Shown here one piece after another: positions 1 to 8,639 of a stretch of 38,857 nucleotides of DNA. The first letter of the stretch is position 1; every line of letters starts with the position of its first letter. Location of the stretch: assembly GCA_022616055.1 (NCBI GenBank), contig JAKEFM010000007.1, positions 1 through 38,857 of the forward strand, in the 5' to 3' direction. Under the pieces are notes generated by a model. The model saw only the letters and a program-made list of their open reading frames with translations, searched no databases and was not told where the DNA came from. The translations under genes and the position numbers were made by a program. This DNA is from Planctomycetota bacterium (GTDB taxonomy: Bacteria; Planctomycetota; UBA1135; JAKEFM01).

Positions 1-505
1 ACCCTTGCGCCTCCCATGCTCCCCCCTCGCTCTGGTGGCGCGCGAGCCAATCGAGGGCGCTCTCGATGGCCCGGCCCGCACCGAAGCCCCCTTCCGCGAG
101 ACGCAGGGCCCGCCTGTCGCCCCGGCGGGCCGCGTAGCGGTCCGACTCCCTCGATTCCGGAACGGGACCGCGGAGCTCCTCGAGGACGACGCGCCTCAGG
201 ACCGCCCGGAGCGACTCGATGGCCTCCTCGGCCTCGCCCGGATCGACGTCGGCGTTGCGCATCGCCTCGCCGGCCCGCTCGAGCGCGCCGTCGAACCTCT
301 GGAGCAGCCTCTCGCGAACCTCCTCCAACGAACGGTTGCGCGCGGGCTGCTGGAGGACCGGATCCGCCGCGAGGGACGGGACGGAGAGGACGAGGCAGCC
401 GGCCGCGATCCGTGCCCGAATTCCCGGACCCCCCCGGAGGGCCGCTCGAGGTCGGATTCGTCTCTCCTCATCTCGAGGACTCTCGCTCCGCTCTCCGAAC
501 TCCAC
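1..505 (-). CDS. Exported protein with squalene-cyclase/prenyltransferase-like repeat, C-terminus outside window
   Basis: The gene reads leftwards and is cut by the window edge, so only about 168 N-terminal codons are visible. Seen: a basic N-terminal stretch, a hydrophobic segment (IAAGCLVLSVPSLAA) that looks like a signal peptide, then a charged helical region rich in Glu/Arg, and near the edge the motif IESALDWLARHQSEGGAWE. That last motif resembles the first repeat of the prenyltransferase/squalene-oxidase repeat proteins common in planctomycetes. The catalytic core is not visible, so no reaction can be assigned. The start is uncertain. GTG at 505 follows a purine-rich stretch; another in-frame GTG at 538 overlaps the TGA of the upstream small ORF (GTGA). 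No in-frame ATG exists in the upstream part. The role is inference only. Confidence 0.55.
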   Translation of the reverse strand, partial: MEFGERSESPRDEERRIRPRAALRGGPGIRARIAAGCLVLSVPSLAADPVLQQPARNRSLEEVRERLLQRFDGALERAGEAMRNADVDPGEAEEAIESLRAVLRRVVLEELRGPVPESRESDRYAARRGDRRALRLAEGGFGAGRAIESALDWLARHQSEGGAWEAQG

Positions 506-534
506 CGCTCTTCCCCAGGCCGCGGGACCTCGCC

Positions 535-696
535 TCACGTGTCCGCGATTCCGCCACGGCCCATCTCCTCCGCAACGGGGCGGTAGCGCTGGGGGAGGTC
601 CGCCCGGGCGTTTTCGTCTCCCGCGCGGGCGCGGGGGAGGTGGTCCGCGGTCTCGAGAGGGGAGGAATCCTCCGAGGACGGCGAGGCTTCGACCAT
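535..696 (-). pseudogene. Truncated ECF sigma factor-like fragment (sigma-70 region 2 start)
   Basis: A 53-residue reading frame starting at ATG 696. Its middle, with motifs RARAGDENARADL and QRYRP, resembles the first helices of sigma-70 region 2 in planctomycete ECF factors, where a similar stretch precedes the DTDDLVQ motif. Here the frame stops just after ADT, so the rest of region 2 and all of region 4 are missing. I read it as a decayed remnant, but a genuine small protein or a frameshift cannot be excluded. It lies directly upstream of the exported protein gene at the left edge and its stop overlaps a possible GTG start of that gene. Confidence 0.4.
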
Positions 697-957
697 GCTC
701 CGGTCCCTCAACTCTCCGGGACGAGGTTCGCGGGATCCTACCCCGGCTTGCATTCGAGCGCCCGATTCCTACCCTCCGCTCTGCGACCCCAGGAGACTGC
801 ATGGTGCGATCGCGGGCGGGCGCGCCCGGGAAGACCTCGTCGAGGGTGGGAGGATCGAGCCCCGCGACGAGTCCGAAGGCGGGGAGGTCCTCCAGGGCGT
901 CGTGACGAACGGCCCGACGCCGGACCCGGGCCCCTGGAAACGATCCTGACAGCGCCC

Positions 958-2628
958 ATGCACTCGACGTCGCCTCGGACCGGTCGGCTCCCGTCGCGGC
1001 TCGAGGCGATCGCCTTGAGCGCGTGTCTCGCCGGCGCCGGCGGCTGCAGGGTGGGTCCCGACTACGCCCCTCCGAAGGCCGACGTCCCCGACGCGTGGCT
1101 CGACTTCAAGGCCGGGGCGGCCTCCCGTCCGGACGAGGACGCCCGGTGGTGGACCCGCTTCGGCGATCCGACTCTCGACGCGCTCGTCGAGCGGGCGATC
1201 GCCCAGAACCTCACGCTCCGCCAGGCCGGGCTGCGCGTCCTCCAGGCCCGCGCGCTGCGGGGGATCGCCGTCGGCCAGTTCTTCCCGCAGACGCAGGCGG
1301 CCACCGCCCAGGCCTCGACCAACCGGGTCAGCGAGAACTCGCCCCAGGGTCTCCTGGACCGATCGTTCGGCGACTACTCGGTCGGCCTGGAGGCGGCGTG
1401 GGAGCTCGATTTCTGGGGCCGCTTCCGCAGGGGGATCGAGTCGACGGAAGCCGCCCTCGAGGCGTCGGTCGCGGACTTCGACGGGGGGCTCGTCCTCCTC
1501 GCCGCGGACGTCGCCTCGACCTACGTGCTCCTCCGGTCGCTGCAGGAGCAGCTCGCGTTCATCCGGGCCAACGTGGAGCTGCAGCAGGACACGCTCGAGC
1601 TGACGAGGGTCCGGTTCAACGCCGGCGCCGTCTCCGAGCTCGACGTCTCGACGGCGCAGGCGACGCTCTCCAACACCCGATCGTTCGTGCCGCAGCTCGA
1701 GGACGCGCTGCGCCAGGCCGAGACCTCGATGTGCGTCCTCCTCGGGCGCACCCCCTCCGACCTGGCGGCCGAGCTCGGGGATCCCCGGCCCGTCCCCGCC
1801 GCGCCGCCGGAGATCGCGGTCGGCGTGCCCGCCGACCTGCTGCGCCGGCGACCCGACGTCCGGCGCGCCGAGCGCACCGCGGCGGCGTTCTCCGCGCAGA
1901 TCGGCGTGGCGGCCGCGGATCTCTACCCTTCCCTCGCGGTGGCGGGCTCGACGGGCTTCCGCACCACCACGTTCCAGTCGCCCGGCCAATCGCCGAGCGC
2001 CGGGGACCTCCTCGACGCCGACTCGTTCCAGGGCTTCGTCGGCCTCGACGTCCACTGGCCGATCCTGAACTACGGCCGGATCCGGAACCACGTCCGGTTC
2101 GCGGACGCGCGGTTCGAGGAGGCGGCGGTGGCGTACCAGGACGCGGTTCTGCAGGCGGCCGCGGAGGTCGAGGCGGGCCTGTCGAGCTTCCTCCGGGGTC
2201 GCGAGCGGGCCGCCTTCCTCGAGGAGAGCGTGGCCGCCGCGCAGCGGGCCGCGGAGCTGTCCCTGATCCAGTACAGGCGGGGCGCCGCCGACTTCCTGCG
2301 CGTCAACCAGGCGCAGGTCGACCTCGTCGAGCGGCAGAACAGCCTCGTGATCGCCCGCGCGAGCGTCGCTCAAGGGGCGATCGCGACCTACCGCGCGCTC
2401 GGCGGAGGGTGGGAGGTGCGCGTGGGCCGCGAGTTCGTCCCCCCGCGGACGATCGAGGGAATGCGGGCCCGCACGGACTGGGGCGACATCCTCTCGCCCG
2501 GGTACGAGCGGGGCGCGGACTTCTCCCTCTTCCCGCGCCCCGGGGGAGAGGGGCCCGTCGACACGGAAGCCGTCCCGGCGACGTCGCCGGCGCGAACGCA
2601 GGAGACGCGGAATGCCCCTCGGGACTGA
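958..2628 (+). CDS. RND efflux outer-membrane factor, NodT/OprM (TolC-like) lipoprotein
   Basis: About 556 residues, the normal size for the NodT/OprM family. It forms the outer-membrane channel of a tripartite efflux system. ATG at 958 gives an N-terminus with a lipoprotein signal: hydrophobic run, lipobox ending GAGGC at Cys30, then RVGPDYAPP, the family signature (GC-x-VGPDY-x-x-P). Two homologous OEP halves follow, including ARWWTRFGDPTLDALVERA and the NLTLRQAGLRVLQARA helix. A longer in-frame extension to base 16 has no support. The last 17 nt overlap the adaptor gene, so the two are probably coupled. It has a proline- and Glu-rich C-terminal tail. Substrate cannot be told from sequence. 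Confidence 0.92.
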   Translation: MHSTSPRTGRLPSRLEAIALSACLAGAGGCRVGPDYAPPKADVPDAWLDFKAGAASRPDEDARWWTRFGDPTLDALVERAIAQNLTLRQAGLRVLQARALRGIAVGQFFPQTQAATAQASTNRVSENSPQGLLDRSFGDYSVGLEAAWELDFWGRFRRGIESTEAALEASVADFDGGLVLLAADVASTYVLLRSLQEQLAFIRANVELQQDTLELTRVRFNAGAVSELDVSTAQATLSNTRSFVPQLEDALRQAETSMCVLLGRTPSDLAAELGDPRPVPAAPPEIAVGVPADLLRRRPDVRRAERTAAAFSAQIGVAAADLYPSLAVAGSTGFRTTTFQSPGQSPSAGDLLDADSFQGFVGLDVHWPILNYGRIRNHVRFADARFEEAAVAYQDAVLQAAAEVEAGLSSFLRGRERAAFLEESVAAAQRAAELSLIQYRRGAADFLRVNQAQVDLVERQNSLVIARASVAQGAIATYRALGGGWEVRVGREFVPPRTIEGMRARTDWGDILSPGYERGADFSLFPRPGGEGPVDTEAVPATSPARTQETRNAPRD

Positions 2629-3838
2629 GCCTGGCTCCATGCGCCGCGGCGCGATCCTCGGCCTGGCGGCCATCGTGGGCGGTTGCAAGCCCGAGACGAA
2701 CGCCTTCGCGCCGCCCCCGCCGCCGGAGGTGACGGTGGCGAATCCGATCCGGCGGCCGGTGACGCGCTACCTCGAGTACACGGGCACGACCGAGGCCTTC
2801 CAGACGGTGGACCTCCGCGCGCGCGTGACGGGCTTCCTCGAGAAGGTGAACTTCAAGCCCGGGGCGGCCGTGAAGAAGGGGGACCTCCTGTTCGTGATCG
2901 ACAAGCGCACCTACCAGGCGGCGGTGGACAGGGCCCGGGCGCAGCTCCTCGCGGACGAGGCCGCGTCCAAGGCGGCGGACTCCGAGGCGAGGATCGCCGA
3001 GGAGCTGGCGGCGCAGCGGGCCGGGAGCGAGATCGACCGGATCGCGAAGGAGGGCCGGCGCGACGCGACGCGGGCCGCGGTCGAGGCGTCGAAGGCGGCG
3101 CTGGAGAGCGCCCGCCTCGACCTCGAGTTCTGCGAGGTGCACGCCCCGATCGACGGCCGGATCACGAAGAACCTGGTGGACGTCGGCAACGTCGTGGGCG
3201 CGGGGGGCCAGCCGACCGTGCTCGCCACCCTCGTCAGCACGAAGCCGATCTACGTGTCGGTCGACGCGAGCGAGAGCGACGTCCTGTTGGTACGGCGGGC
3301 CCGGATGGCCCGGGAGCCGGGGGCCGAGCCCGGCCAGCTCGCGCCCGGCGAGTGGCGCCCCGTCGACCTGGCCACGGCGGACGCGGAGGAGTTCGGGGTG
3401 CACGGGCGGATCGACTACGTCGACCCGGCGCTCAACCCCCAGACCGGCACGATCCGCGTCCGCTGCCGATTCGAGAACGAGGACGAGGTGCTGCTGCCGG
3501 GCCTGTTCGTGCGCATCCGGGTCCTGATGGACACGGTCGAGGCCACGATGGCGCCGGATACCGCGCTCCTGTCGGACCCCTCGGGGCGGTACGCGCTCGT
3601 GGTCGACGAGAAGGACGTCGTCGAGATCCGCCGCGTGAAGATCGGCGTCCTGGACCAGGGGATGCGCGCCGTCCTGGAGGGGCTCTCCACGTCGGACCGG
3701 ATCGTCGTCAACGGCCTCCAGCGGGTCCGCCCGGGGGCGCGAGTCCGCGCGACGCTCGGGGAGGCGGGAGCCGACGCGGGCGAGCGGGGTGGAACCGGGG
3801 AGCGCCCCGGCGGCGCCCCCCCCTCGCGGTCGAGGTGA
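2612..3838 (+). CDS. RND efflux periplasmic adaptor (membrane fusion protein), lipoprotein
   Basis: 408 residues, usual for the AcrA/MexA family; it links inner-membrane pump to outer-membrane channel. Seen: a lipobox ending IVGGC at Cys25, the beta-barrel start (VTRYLEYTGTTEA), the first lipoyl half (FKPGAAVKKGDLLFVID), an alpha-hairpin, the second lipoyl half (APIDGRI), and the beta-barrel/membrane-proximal parts near the C-terminus (LLPGLFVRIRV, DRIVVNGLQRVRPG). ATG at 2612 has an AGGAG about 8 nt upstream; an inner ATG at 2639 would also keep the lipobox. The C-terminal 25 residues are Gly/Ser/Arg-rich and not conserved in the family. It overlaps the channel gene by 17 nt and is 18 nt before the pump gene. 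Confidence 0.93.
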   Translation: MPLGTEPGSMRRGAILGLAAIVGGCKPETNAFAPPPPPEVTVANPIRRPVTRYLEYTGTTEAFQTVDLRARVTGFLEKVNFKPGAAVKKGDLLFVIDKRTYQAAVDRARAQLLADEAASKAADSEARIAEELAAQRAGSEIDRIAKEGRRDATRAAVEASKAALESARLDLEFCEVHAPIDGRITKNLVDVGNVVGAGGQPTVLATLVSTKPIYVSVDASESDVLLVRRARMAREPGAEPGQLAPGEWRPVDLATADAEEFGVHGRIDYVDPALNPQTGTIRVRCRFENEDEVLLPGLFVRIRVLMDTVEATMAPDTALLSDPSGRYALVVDEKDVVEIRRVKIGVLDQGMRAVLEGLSTSDRIVVNGLQRVRPGARVRATLGEAGADAGERGGTGERPGGAPPSRSR

Positions 3839-3856
3839 CGGGGCCCCCGCAAGTCG

Positions 3857-6800
3857 ATGTTCAGCCTCTTCTTCATCCGCCGCCCGATCGTGGCGTGCGT
3901 GATCGCGATCCTCGTCGTCCTCGCCGGCGGCGTCGCGTTCCCGACCCTCTCGGTCGAGCAGTACCCGCCGATCGCCCCGCCGATCATCCGGGTGACGACG
4001 GTCTACCCCGGCGCGAGCGCCCAGGTCGTCGCGGACACGGTCGCGGCGCCGATCGAGCAGCAGGTGAACGGCGTCGACCGGATGATCTACCTCGAGAGCA
4101 CGTCCGCGAGCGACGGCTCGTACACGCTGAACGTCTCCTTCGACGTCGGGACGGACGTCGACATCGCCTCCGTGCTCGTCCAGAACCGCGTCTCCGTCGC
4201 GCTGCCGCAGCTCCCCGAGGAGGTCCGACGGCAGGGCGTGGTCACGAACAAGGTGTCCACGAGCATCGTGTCCGTGATTGCGCTGACGCCGAGGGATCCG
4301 GGGAGGACCGCCGAGTTCACGGACCTCCACCTGGCCAACTACCTGGTCATCCGCGTCAACGACGAGGTCAAGCGCATCCGGGGCGTGGGCGACACCCTGA
4401 TCCGGCCGGGCAAGGACTACGGGATGCGCGTCTGGCTGGATCCGGACAAGCTCCGGGCGCGCGGCCTGACCGCGGTCGACGTGAACAACGCCCTGCGCGA
4501 GCAGAACGTGCAGGTCGCCGCGGGCGTGATCGGCCAGCCGCCGACGCCGTCCGGCCAGGGCTTCCAGTACTCGGTCACGACGCTCGGGCGGCTCGAGACG
4601 CCCGAGCAGTTCGGGGACATCATCGTCCGGGCGGACGGGAACCGGATCGTCCGCCTGAAGGACGTGGCCCGGGTCGAGCTCGGCGCCCGCTCCTACGACA
4701 CGCTGGGGCGGGTCGACGGCGTCCCCTCGGCGCTCATGGTCGTCTACCAGTCCCCCGGGGGGAACACCGTGCAGGTGGCGGAGAGCCTGCGGAGCCTCCT
4801 GCGGGACCTCGGCCGCGACCTCCCCGAGGGGCTGGAGTTCCGGACGATCTACGAGACGTCCGACTTCGTCGTCGCCGCGATCGACGAGGTCTACAAGACG
4901 ATCTTCGAGGCGACCGGGCTGGTCGTCCTGGTCGTGTTCGTGTTCCTCGGGAGCGTGCGCTCCACCGTCATCCCGATCGCGGCGATCCCCGTCTCGCTGA
5001 TCGGCACGTTCCTCGCGATGAAGCTCTTCGGGTTCAGCCTGAACCTCCCCACCCTCTTCGGGCTGGTCCTGGCGATCGGCATCGTGGTCGACGACGCCAT
5101 CGTGGTCGTGGAGAACGTGGAGCGGAACCTCGTCGAGCACCACCTTCCCCCCAAGGAGGCCGCGGCGCGCGCGATGGGGGAGGTGTTCGGCCCGGTGGTC
5201 GGGATCTCGCTCGTCCTCATGGCCGTGTTCCTGCCGACCGCGGCGCTGCCCGGGATCAGCGGCCAGCTCTACCGGCAGTTCGCCCTCACCATCGCGGCGA
5301 GCACATTCTTCAGCGCGGTCTGCGCCCTCTCGCTGAGCCCCGCCCTGTCGGGGACGATCCTGCGGGAGCACCGGCGGGGAGGGCGCAAGAACCTCCTCCA
5401 GCGCGGACTCGATCGGGGCTTCGGCCTCGTCGCGGCGACCTACGCGGGGCTCGTCCGCTTCCTCGCCCGGCCCGCGGCGATCGGGGCGTCCCTCGCGGGG
5501 TTCGGGGTGGCGTGCTTCTTCACCTGGTGGACGCTCTCCCGGGTTCCGACCGGATTCGTCCCCGACGAGGACAAGGGGCTGATCCTCGCGGAGGTGCGGA
5601 TGCCCGACAGCGCGAGCCAGGAGCGCACGCTGGGGGTCATCCAGCAGGTCGAGCGGATCCTCCTGTCCACCGACGGGGTGGCCCACACCGGCGGCTTCCA
5701 GGGCTTCTCGGTCATCGCGGGCAACGGGTCCAACTACGGCATCGTCTTCGCCGGGCTCAGGCCCTGGTCCTACCGCGTGCCGAGGGGGCGCGACCTCCCG
5801 ACGATCCTCGCCGAGGTGAGGGGGAAGTTCGCTGAGGTGCAGGAGGGCTCCATCGTCGCCTTCTACCGGCCGGCCGTGGACGGCATCGGGAACGCCTCGG
5901 GCTTCGACCTCCGCATCGAGGACCGGGGGGCGGTCGGGCGCCAGCGGATGCAGCAGTTCGTCCAGGAGCTGGTCGCGGACGGCAACGCGCAGACGAAGCT
6001 CCGCGACGTCGCCAGCGCCTACCGCGCCGCGGTGCCCCAGCTCTACGCGGACATCGACCGGGAGAAGGCGAAGAAGCTCGGCCTGTCGCTCCAGGACCTC
6101 TTCAGCACGCTCAGCGTCCAATTGGGCTCGGCCTACGTCAACGACTTCAACAGGTTCGGGCGCACCTGGCAGGTGGACGTCCAGGCGGACAGCCAGTTCC
6201 GCCACCGCGCCGACCAGGTGAAGCTCCTCCAGGTCCGCAGCGGCCGGGGCGACATGATCCCGCTCGGCTCGCTCCTCAAGGTGGAGGAGTCGATGGGGCC
6301 CGACCGCGTGATCCGCTACAACCTCTACCCCAGCGCGGCGATCAACGGGGCGGGCGCCCCGGGCGTCAGCACGGGCGAGGCCCTGGCCCTGGTGGAGGAC
6401 ATGATCCGGCAGAAGCGGCCCCAGGGGATCGGCTTCGAGTGGACGGCGCTGTCGTTCCAGGAGAAGCGGGCGGCGGGGACGGCGGGCCTCGTCTTCCTCC
6501 TCGCCCTGACGGTGGTCTACCTGATCCTCGCGGGGCTGTACGAGAGCTGGTCCCTCCCGCTCGCCGTGATCCTCTCGGTCCCTCTGGCGGTGCTTGGCGC
6601 GATGGTCGGACTGATGGTCCGGGGCATGGACAACAACATCTACACGCAGGTCGGCCTGGTCCTCCTGGTCGGGCTTGGCGCCAAGAACGCCATCCTGATC
6701 GTCGAGTTCGCCAAGGCGAACCGGGAGAGGGGCGCCGGGCTCGTCGACGCCGTGGTCGAGGCCGCGCGCCTGCGCCTCCGTCCGATCCTGATGACGGCGC

Positions 6801-7102
6801 TGGCCTTCATCCTGGGCGTCTTTCCGCTCGTGCACGCGACGGGCGCCGGCGCGGCGAGCCGCCAGGCGATCGGCACGGCGGTGTTCTACGGCATGATCGG
6901 GAACACGCTCCTCGGTCTGATCTTCACGCCGGTCCTGTACGTCGCCATCACGGCGGCTTCGGAGAGGGTCTTCCGCTCGAGGGAATCGGGCTCGCCGGGT
7001 TCCCAACCGGAGGCGGGCGCGACGGAATCCCGAACGCCGAGCGCAGCGCCAGCTCCGGGAGGGGCTGCGCCGCCGCCCGAGGGAGTGGGGGTTCCGGCTT
7101 GA
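3857..7102 (+). CDS. RND multidrug efflux permease, HAE1 family (AcrB/MexB-like)
   Basis: 1081 residues, slightly longer than AcrB because of a Pro/Ala/Gly-rich tail. It is the inner-membrane proton/drug antiporter of the operon. Seen: N-terminal FFIRRPIVACVIAI helix, the first periplasmic porter domain, then the TM4 motif GIVVDDAIVVVEN with the proton-relay Asp pair at residues 412-413. Further on are the second porter repeat (GFVPDEDKGLILAEVRMPD) and the C-terminal TM bundle with GLGAKNAILIVEFAK carrying the conserved relay Lys. All key relay residues seem present, so it should be functional. HAE1 pumps export hydrophobic or amphiphilic drugs, dyes and detergents; the exact substrate is unknown. 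No local regulator gene of the TetR or MarR type is seen in the operon. Confidence 0.95.
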   Translation: MFSLFFIRRPIVACVIAILVVLAGGVAFPTLSVEQYPPIAPPIIRVTTVYPGASAQVVADTVAAPIEQQVNGVDRMIYLESTSASDGSYTLNVSFDVGTDVDIASVLVQNRVSVALPQLPEEVRRQGVVTNKVSTSIVSVIALTPRDPGRTAEFTDLHLANYLVIRVNDEVKRIRGVGDTLIRPGKDYGMRVWLDPDKLRARGLTAVDVNNALREQNVQVAAGVIGQPPTPSGQGFQYSVTTLGRLETPEQFGDIIVRADGNRIVRLKDVARVELGARSYDTLGRVDGVPSALMVVYQSPGGNTVQVAESLRSLLRDLGRDLPEGLEFRTIYETSDFVVAAIDEVYKTIFEATGLVVLVVFVFLGSVRSTVIPIAAIPVSLIGTFLAMKLFGFSLNLPTLFGLVLAIGIVVDDAIVVVENVERNLVEHHLPPKEAAARAMGEVFGPVVGISLVLMAVFLPTAALPGISGQLYRQFALTIAASTFFSAVCALSLSPALSGTILREHRRGGRKNLLQRGLDRGFGLVAATYAGLVRFLARPAAIGASLAGFGVACFFTWWTLSRVPTGFVPDEDKGLILAEVRMPDSASQERTLGVIQQVERILLSTDGVAHTGGFQGFSVIAGNGSNYGIVFAGLRPWSYRVPRGRDLPTILAEVRGKFAEVQEGSIVAFYRPAVDGIGNASGFDLRIEDRGAVGRQRMQQFVQELVADGNAQTKLRDVASAYRAAVPQLYADIDREKAKKLGLSLQDLFSTLSVQLGSAYVNDFNRFGRTWQVDVQADSQFRHRADQVKLLQVRSGRGDMIPLGSLLKVEESMGPDRVIRYNLYPSAAINGAGAPGVSTGEALALVEDMIRQKRPQGIGFEWTALSFQEKRAAGTAGLVFLLALTVVYLILAGLYESWSLPLAVILSVPLAVLGAMVGLMVRGMDNNIYTQVGLVLLVGLGAKNAILIVEFAKANRERGAGLVDAVVEAARLRLRPILMTALAFILGVFPLVHATGAGAASRQAIGTAVFYGMIGNTLLGLIFTPVLYVAITAASERVFRSRESGSPGSQPEAGATESRTPSAAPAPGGAAPPPEGVGVPA

Positions 7103-7163
7103 AGGAGAGGGCGGGCCGGCGCCCGGCTGCGCGGAAGGGTCGCGATCGACCTCGGCGCCCCGA

Positions 7164-8483
7164 TCAGGCCGTCTCGATCGCGGCGAGGGTGGCGAGGAGA
7201 TCCCCCGATGCCGACAGCTCGCGAGGGGGACGCGCCCTGCGGGCGTGCCTCTCGGCGAACGCTCGAAGGCCACGGCGCTCCCCCTCCGCCACCGCCCCCC
7301 ACTTCACCTCGATCGGCGTCGCCCCGCGGGCGTCCTCGGCGACGAAGTCGACCTCGCGGTCCCCCTCCCGCCAGTAGGTGAGGAGGCCCCCGCGCCGCTC
7401 GAGGGCCGGGGCGAGGTGATTGCCGACGAGCGTCTCGAGGAGCGACCCGCGGGAGCCCTCGTCGAGGTCCGCGAGGGATCGCTCCGGGCCGAACGCAAAC
7501 CGCAGCCCCGTGTCGGCGAGGAGGAACTTCGCCTGGCCCCGGATCCCGCGCCGCGAGGTCCCCGGGAAGCAGCGCAGGAGGCGCACGAGGTGGGTCTCCC
7601 GCAGCGCCCGGAGGTAGTGGTCGACGGCCGTGATCGAGAGGCGCAGCTCCTTCGCGATCCGCTCGAGGGAGAGGACGCGGCCGGTCTCGCGCGAGAGCAG
7701 GGCGAAGAGCCGCTCGAGGGAGGCCGGGCGCCGGATCCCGAAGTGGATCTGGAGGTCGCGGAAGAGGGCCTTCTCCACGACGTCCTCGCGCAGGACTTCG
7801 TGCGGCGCGAAGGGGGCGGCGCGCTCGAACCACATCTGGGGGAAGCCCCCGCGGACGAGCGCCTCCTCGAGCAGCGCCCGGCTCGGGACAAGGGCGGGCG
7901 AAGAGGGGAGGGCGAGGGGGTCGGCGGAGGAGGGCGGAAGGGGCTCCCCGCGGATCTGCGCGATCTCCCGGATCGAGAGCGGGCCGAGAGGGATCTCGTT
8001 CCAGCGCCCCGCGCCCGACTCGCGCCCGCCCCGGCGCAGCGCCGCGGCCGCGGAGCCCGTCGCGAGGATCCGCAGGCGGGGCTGCGACTCGGCGAACTGC
8101 TTGAGCCACCGCGCCCACCCCTCCGCGTAGGGCACCTCGTCGAGGAAGGCGTAGACGGGCTCCCCTTTCGGCGCGACCTCGTCGAGGAACTCCTCGAGGA
8201 GGCGGCCGAGGGGGACCTCCTGCAGGTCGGGATAGTCGAGGGAGGCGTAGAGGGAGCGGCGGTCGGGAGCGATCTCGGAGAGGAGCTGCTGCAGGAGCGT
8301 CGTCTTCCCGACGCGCCGGGGGCCGACGAGGAGGAGGGCGCGCCGGCGGGGGCCCTCGAGGAGGAACTCGCGGAGGCGTCCGTAGACCGCGCGCCGCCAG
8401 CCGCGCTCGGCGGCGAGGGGGACCCCGCCCCCCTCCCACCAGGGGTTCCCGGCCCGCAGCGTCGCCTTCCAGCGTTCCGCCAC
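7164..8483 (-). CDS. AAA ATPase with C-terminal DUF4143 domain
   Basis: 439 residues, typical for this family. Seen in order: Walker A GPRRVGKT (54-61), Walker B VYAFLDEV (109-116), sensor-type ATGS (141-144), a winged-helix middle part (LSLERIAKELRLSITAVDHYLRAL), and a C-terminal DUF4143 domain. That domain keeps a PD-(D/E)XK-like core, GDREVDFV (374-381) followed by IEVKWG (391-396). The biological role of these ATPases is not established; they are scattered widely in prokaryotes, often as solitary genes, as here. The start is GTG at 8483; no ATG fits better. It converges on the RND operon with 61 nt between. A perfect inverted repeat sits 13 nt upstream of the start. Confidence 0.85.
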   Translation of the reverse strand: MAERWKATLRAGNPWWEGGGVPLAAERGWRRAVYGRLREFLLEGPRRRALLLVGPRRVGKTTLLQQLLSEIAPDRRSLYASLDYPDLQEVPLGRLLEEFLDEVAPKGEPVYAFLDEVPYAEGWARWLKQFAESQPRLRILATGSAAAALRRGGRESGAGRWNEIPLGPLSIREIAQIRGEPLPPSSADPLALPSSPALVPSRALLEEALVRGGFPQMWFERAAPFAPHEVLREDVVEKALFRDLQIHFGIRRPASLERLFALLSRETGRVLSLERIAKELRLSITAVDHYLRALRETHLVRLLRCFPGTSRRGIRGQAKFLLADTGLRFAFGPERSLADLDEGSRGSLLETLVGNHLAPALERRGGLLTYWREGDREVDFVAEDARGATPIEVKWGAVAEGERRGLRAFAERHARRARPPRELSASGDLLATLAAIETA

Positions 8484-8495
8484 GGCGCCCCTATA

Positions 8496-8513
8496 TTTCT
8501 TTTACGAAAGAAA
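8496..8513. promoter_or_regulatory. Perfect inverted repeat upstream of DUF4143 ATPase gene
   Basis: Arms TTTCTTT (8496-8502) and AAAGAAA (8507-8513) around the 4-nt centre TACG. It stands in an AT-rich patch in otherwise extremely GC-rich sequence, just before the GTG start at 8483. That position fits an operator or core promoter. No regulator is encoded next door, so self-regulation by the ATPase winged helix is possible but is only inference. Confidence 0.5.
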
Positions 8514-8639
8514 ATCAATCCGGATGGCCCGGGCTGAGGCAGAGGAGCGGCGCGGCCCGGCCTGCCGAGCCCGTCGACCCTCGACAACCGCGAGGTCCGG
8601 ATGGCCTTCCCGACGAGCACCGCCCGGCGACCCAGGCGC

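Noticed and set aside
7103-7163. GC-rich short inverted sequences between the RND and ATPase genes
   Set aside because: Only short imperfect pairing; such stems appear everywhere in this composition and no T-run follows.
2303-7273. Very long minus-strand open frame opposite the RND genes
   Set aside because: It is antisense to three clear RND genes, has Arg/Asp/Pro-rich low-complexity translation, and long stop-free frames are expected in such GC-rich DNA.
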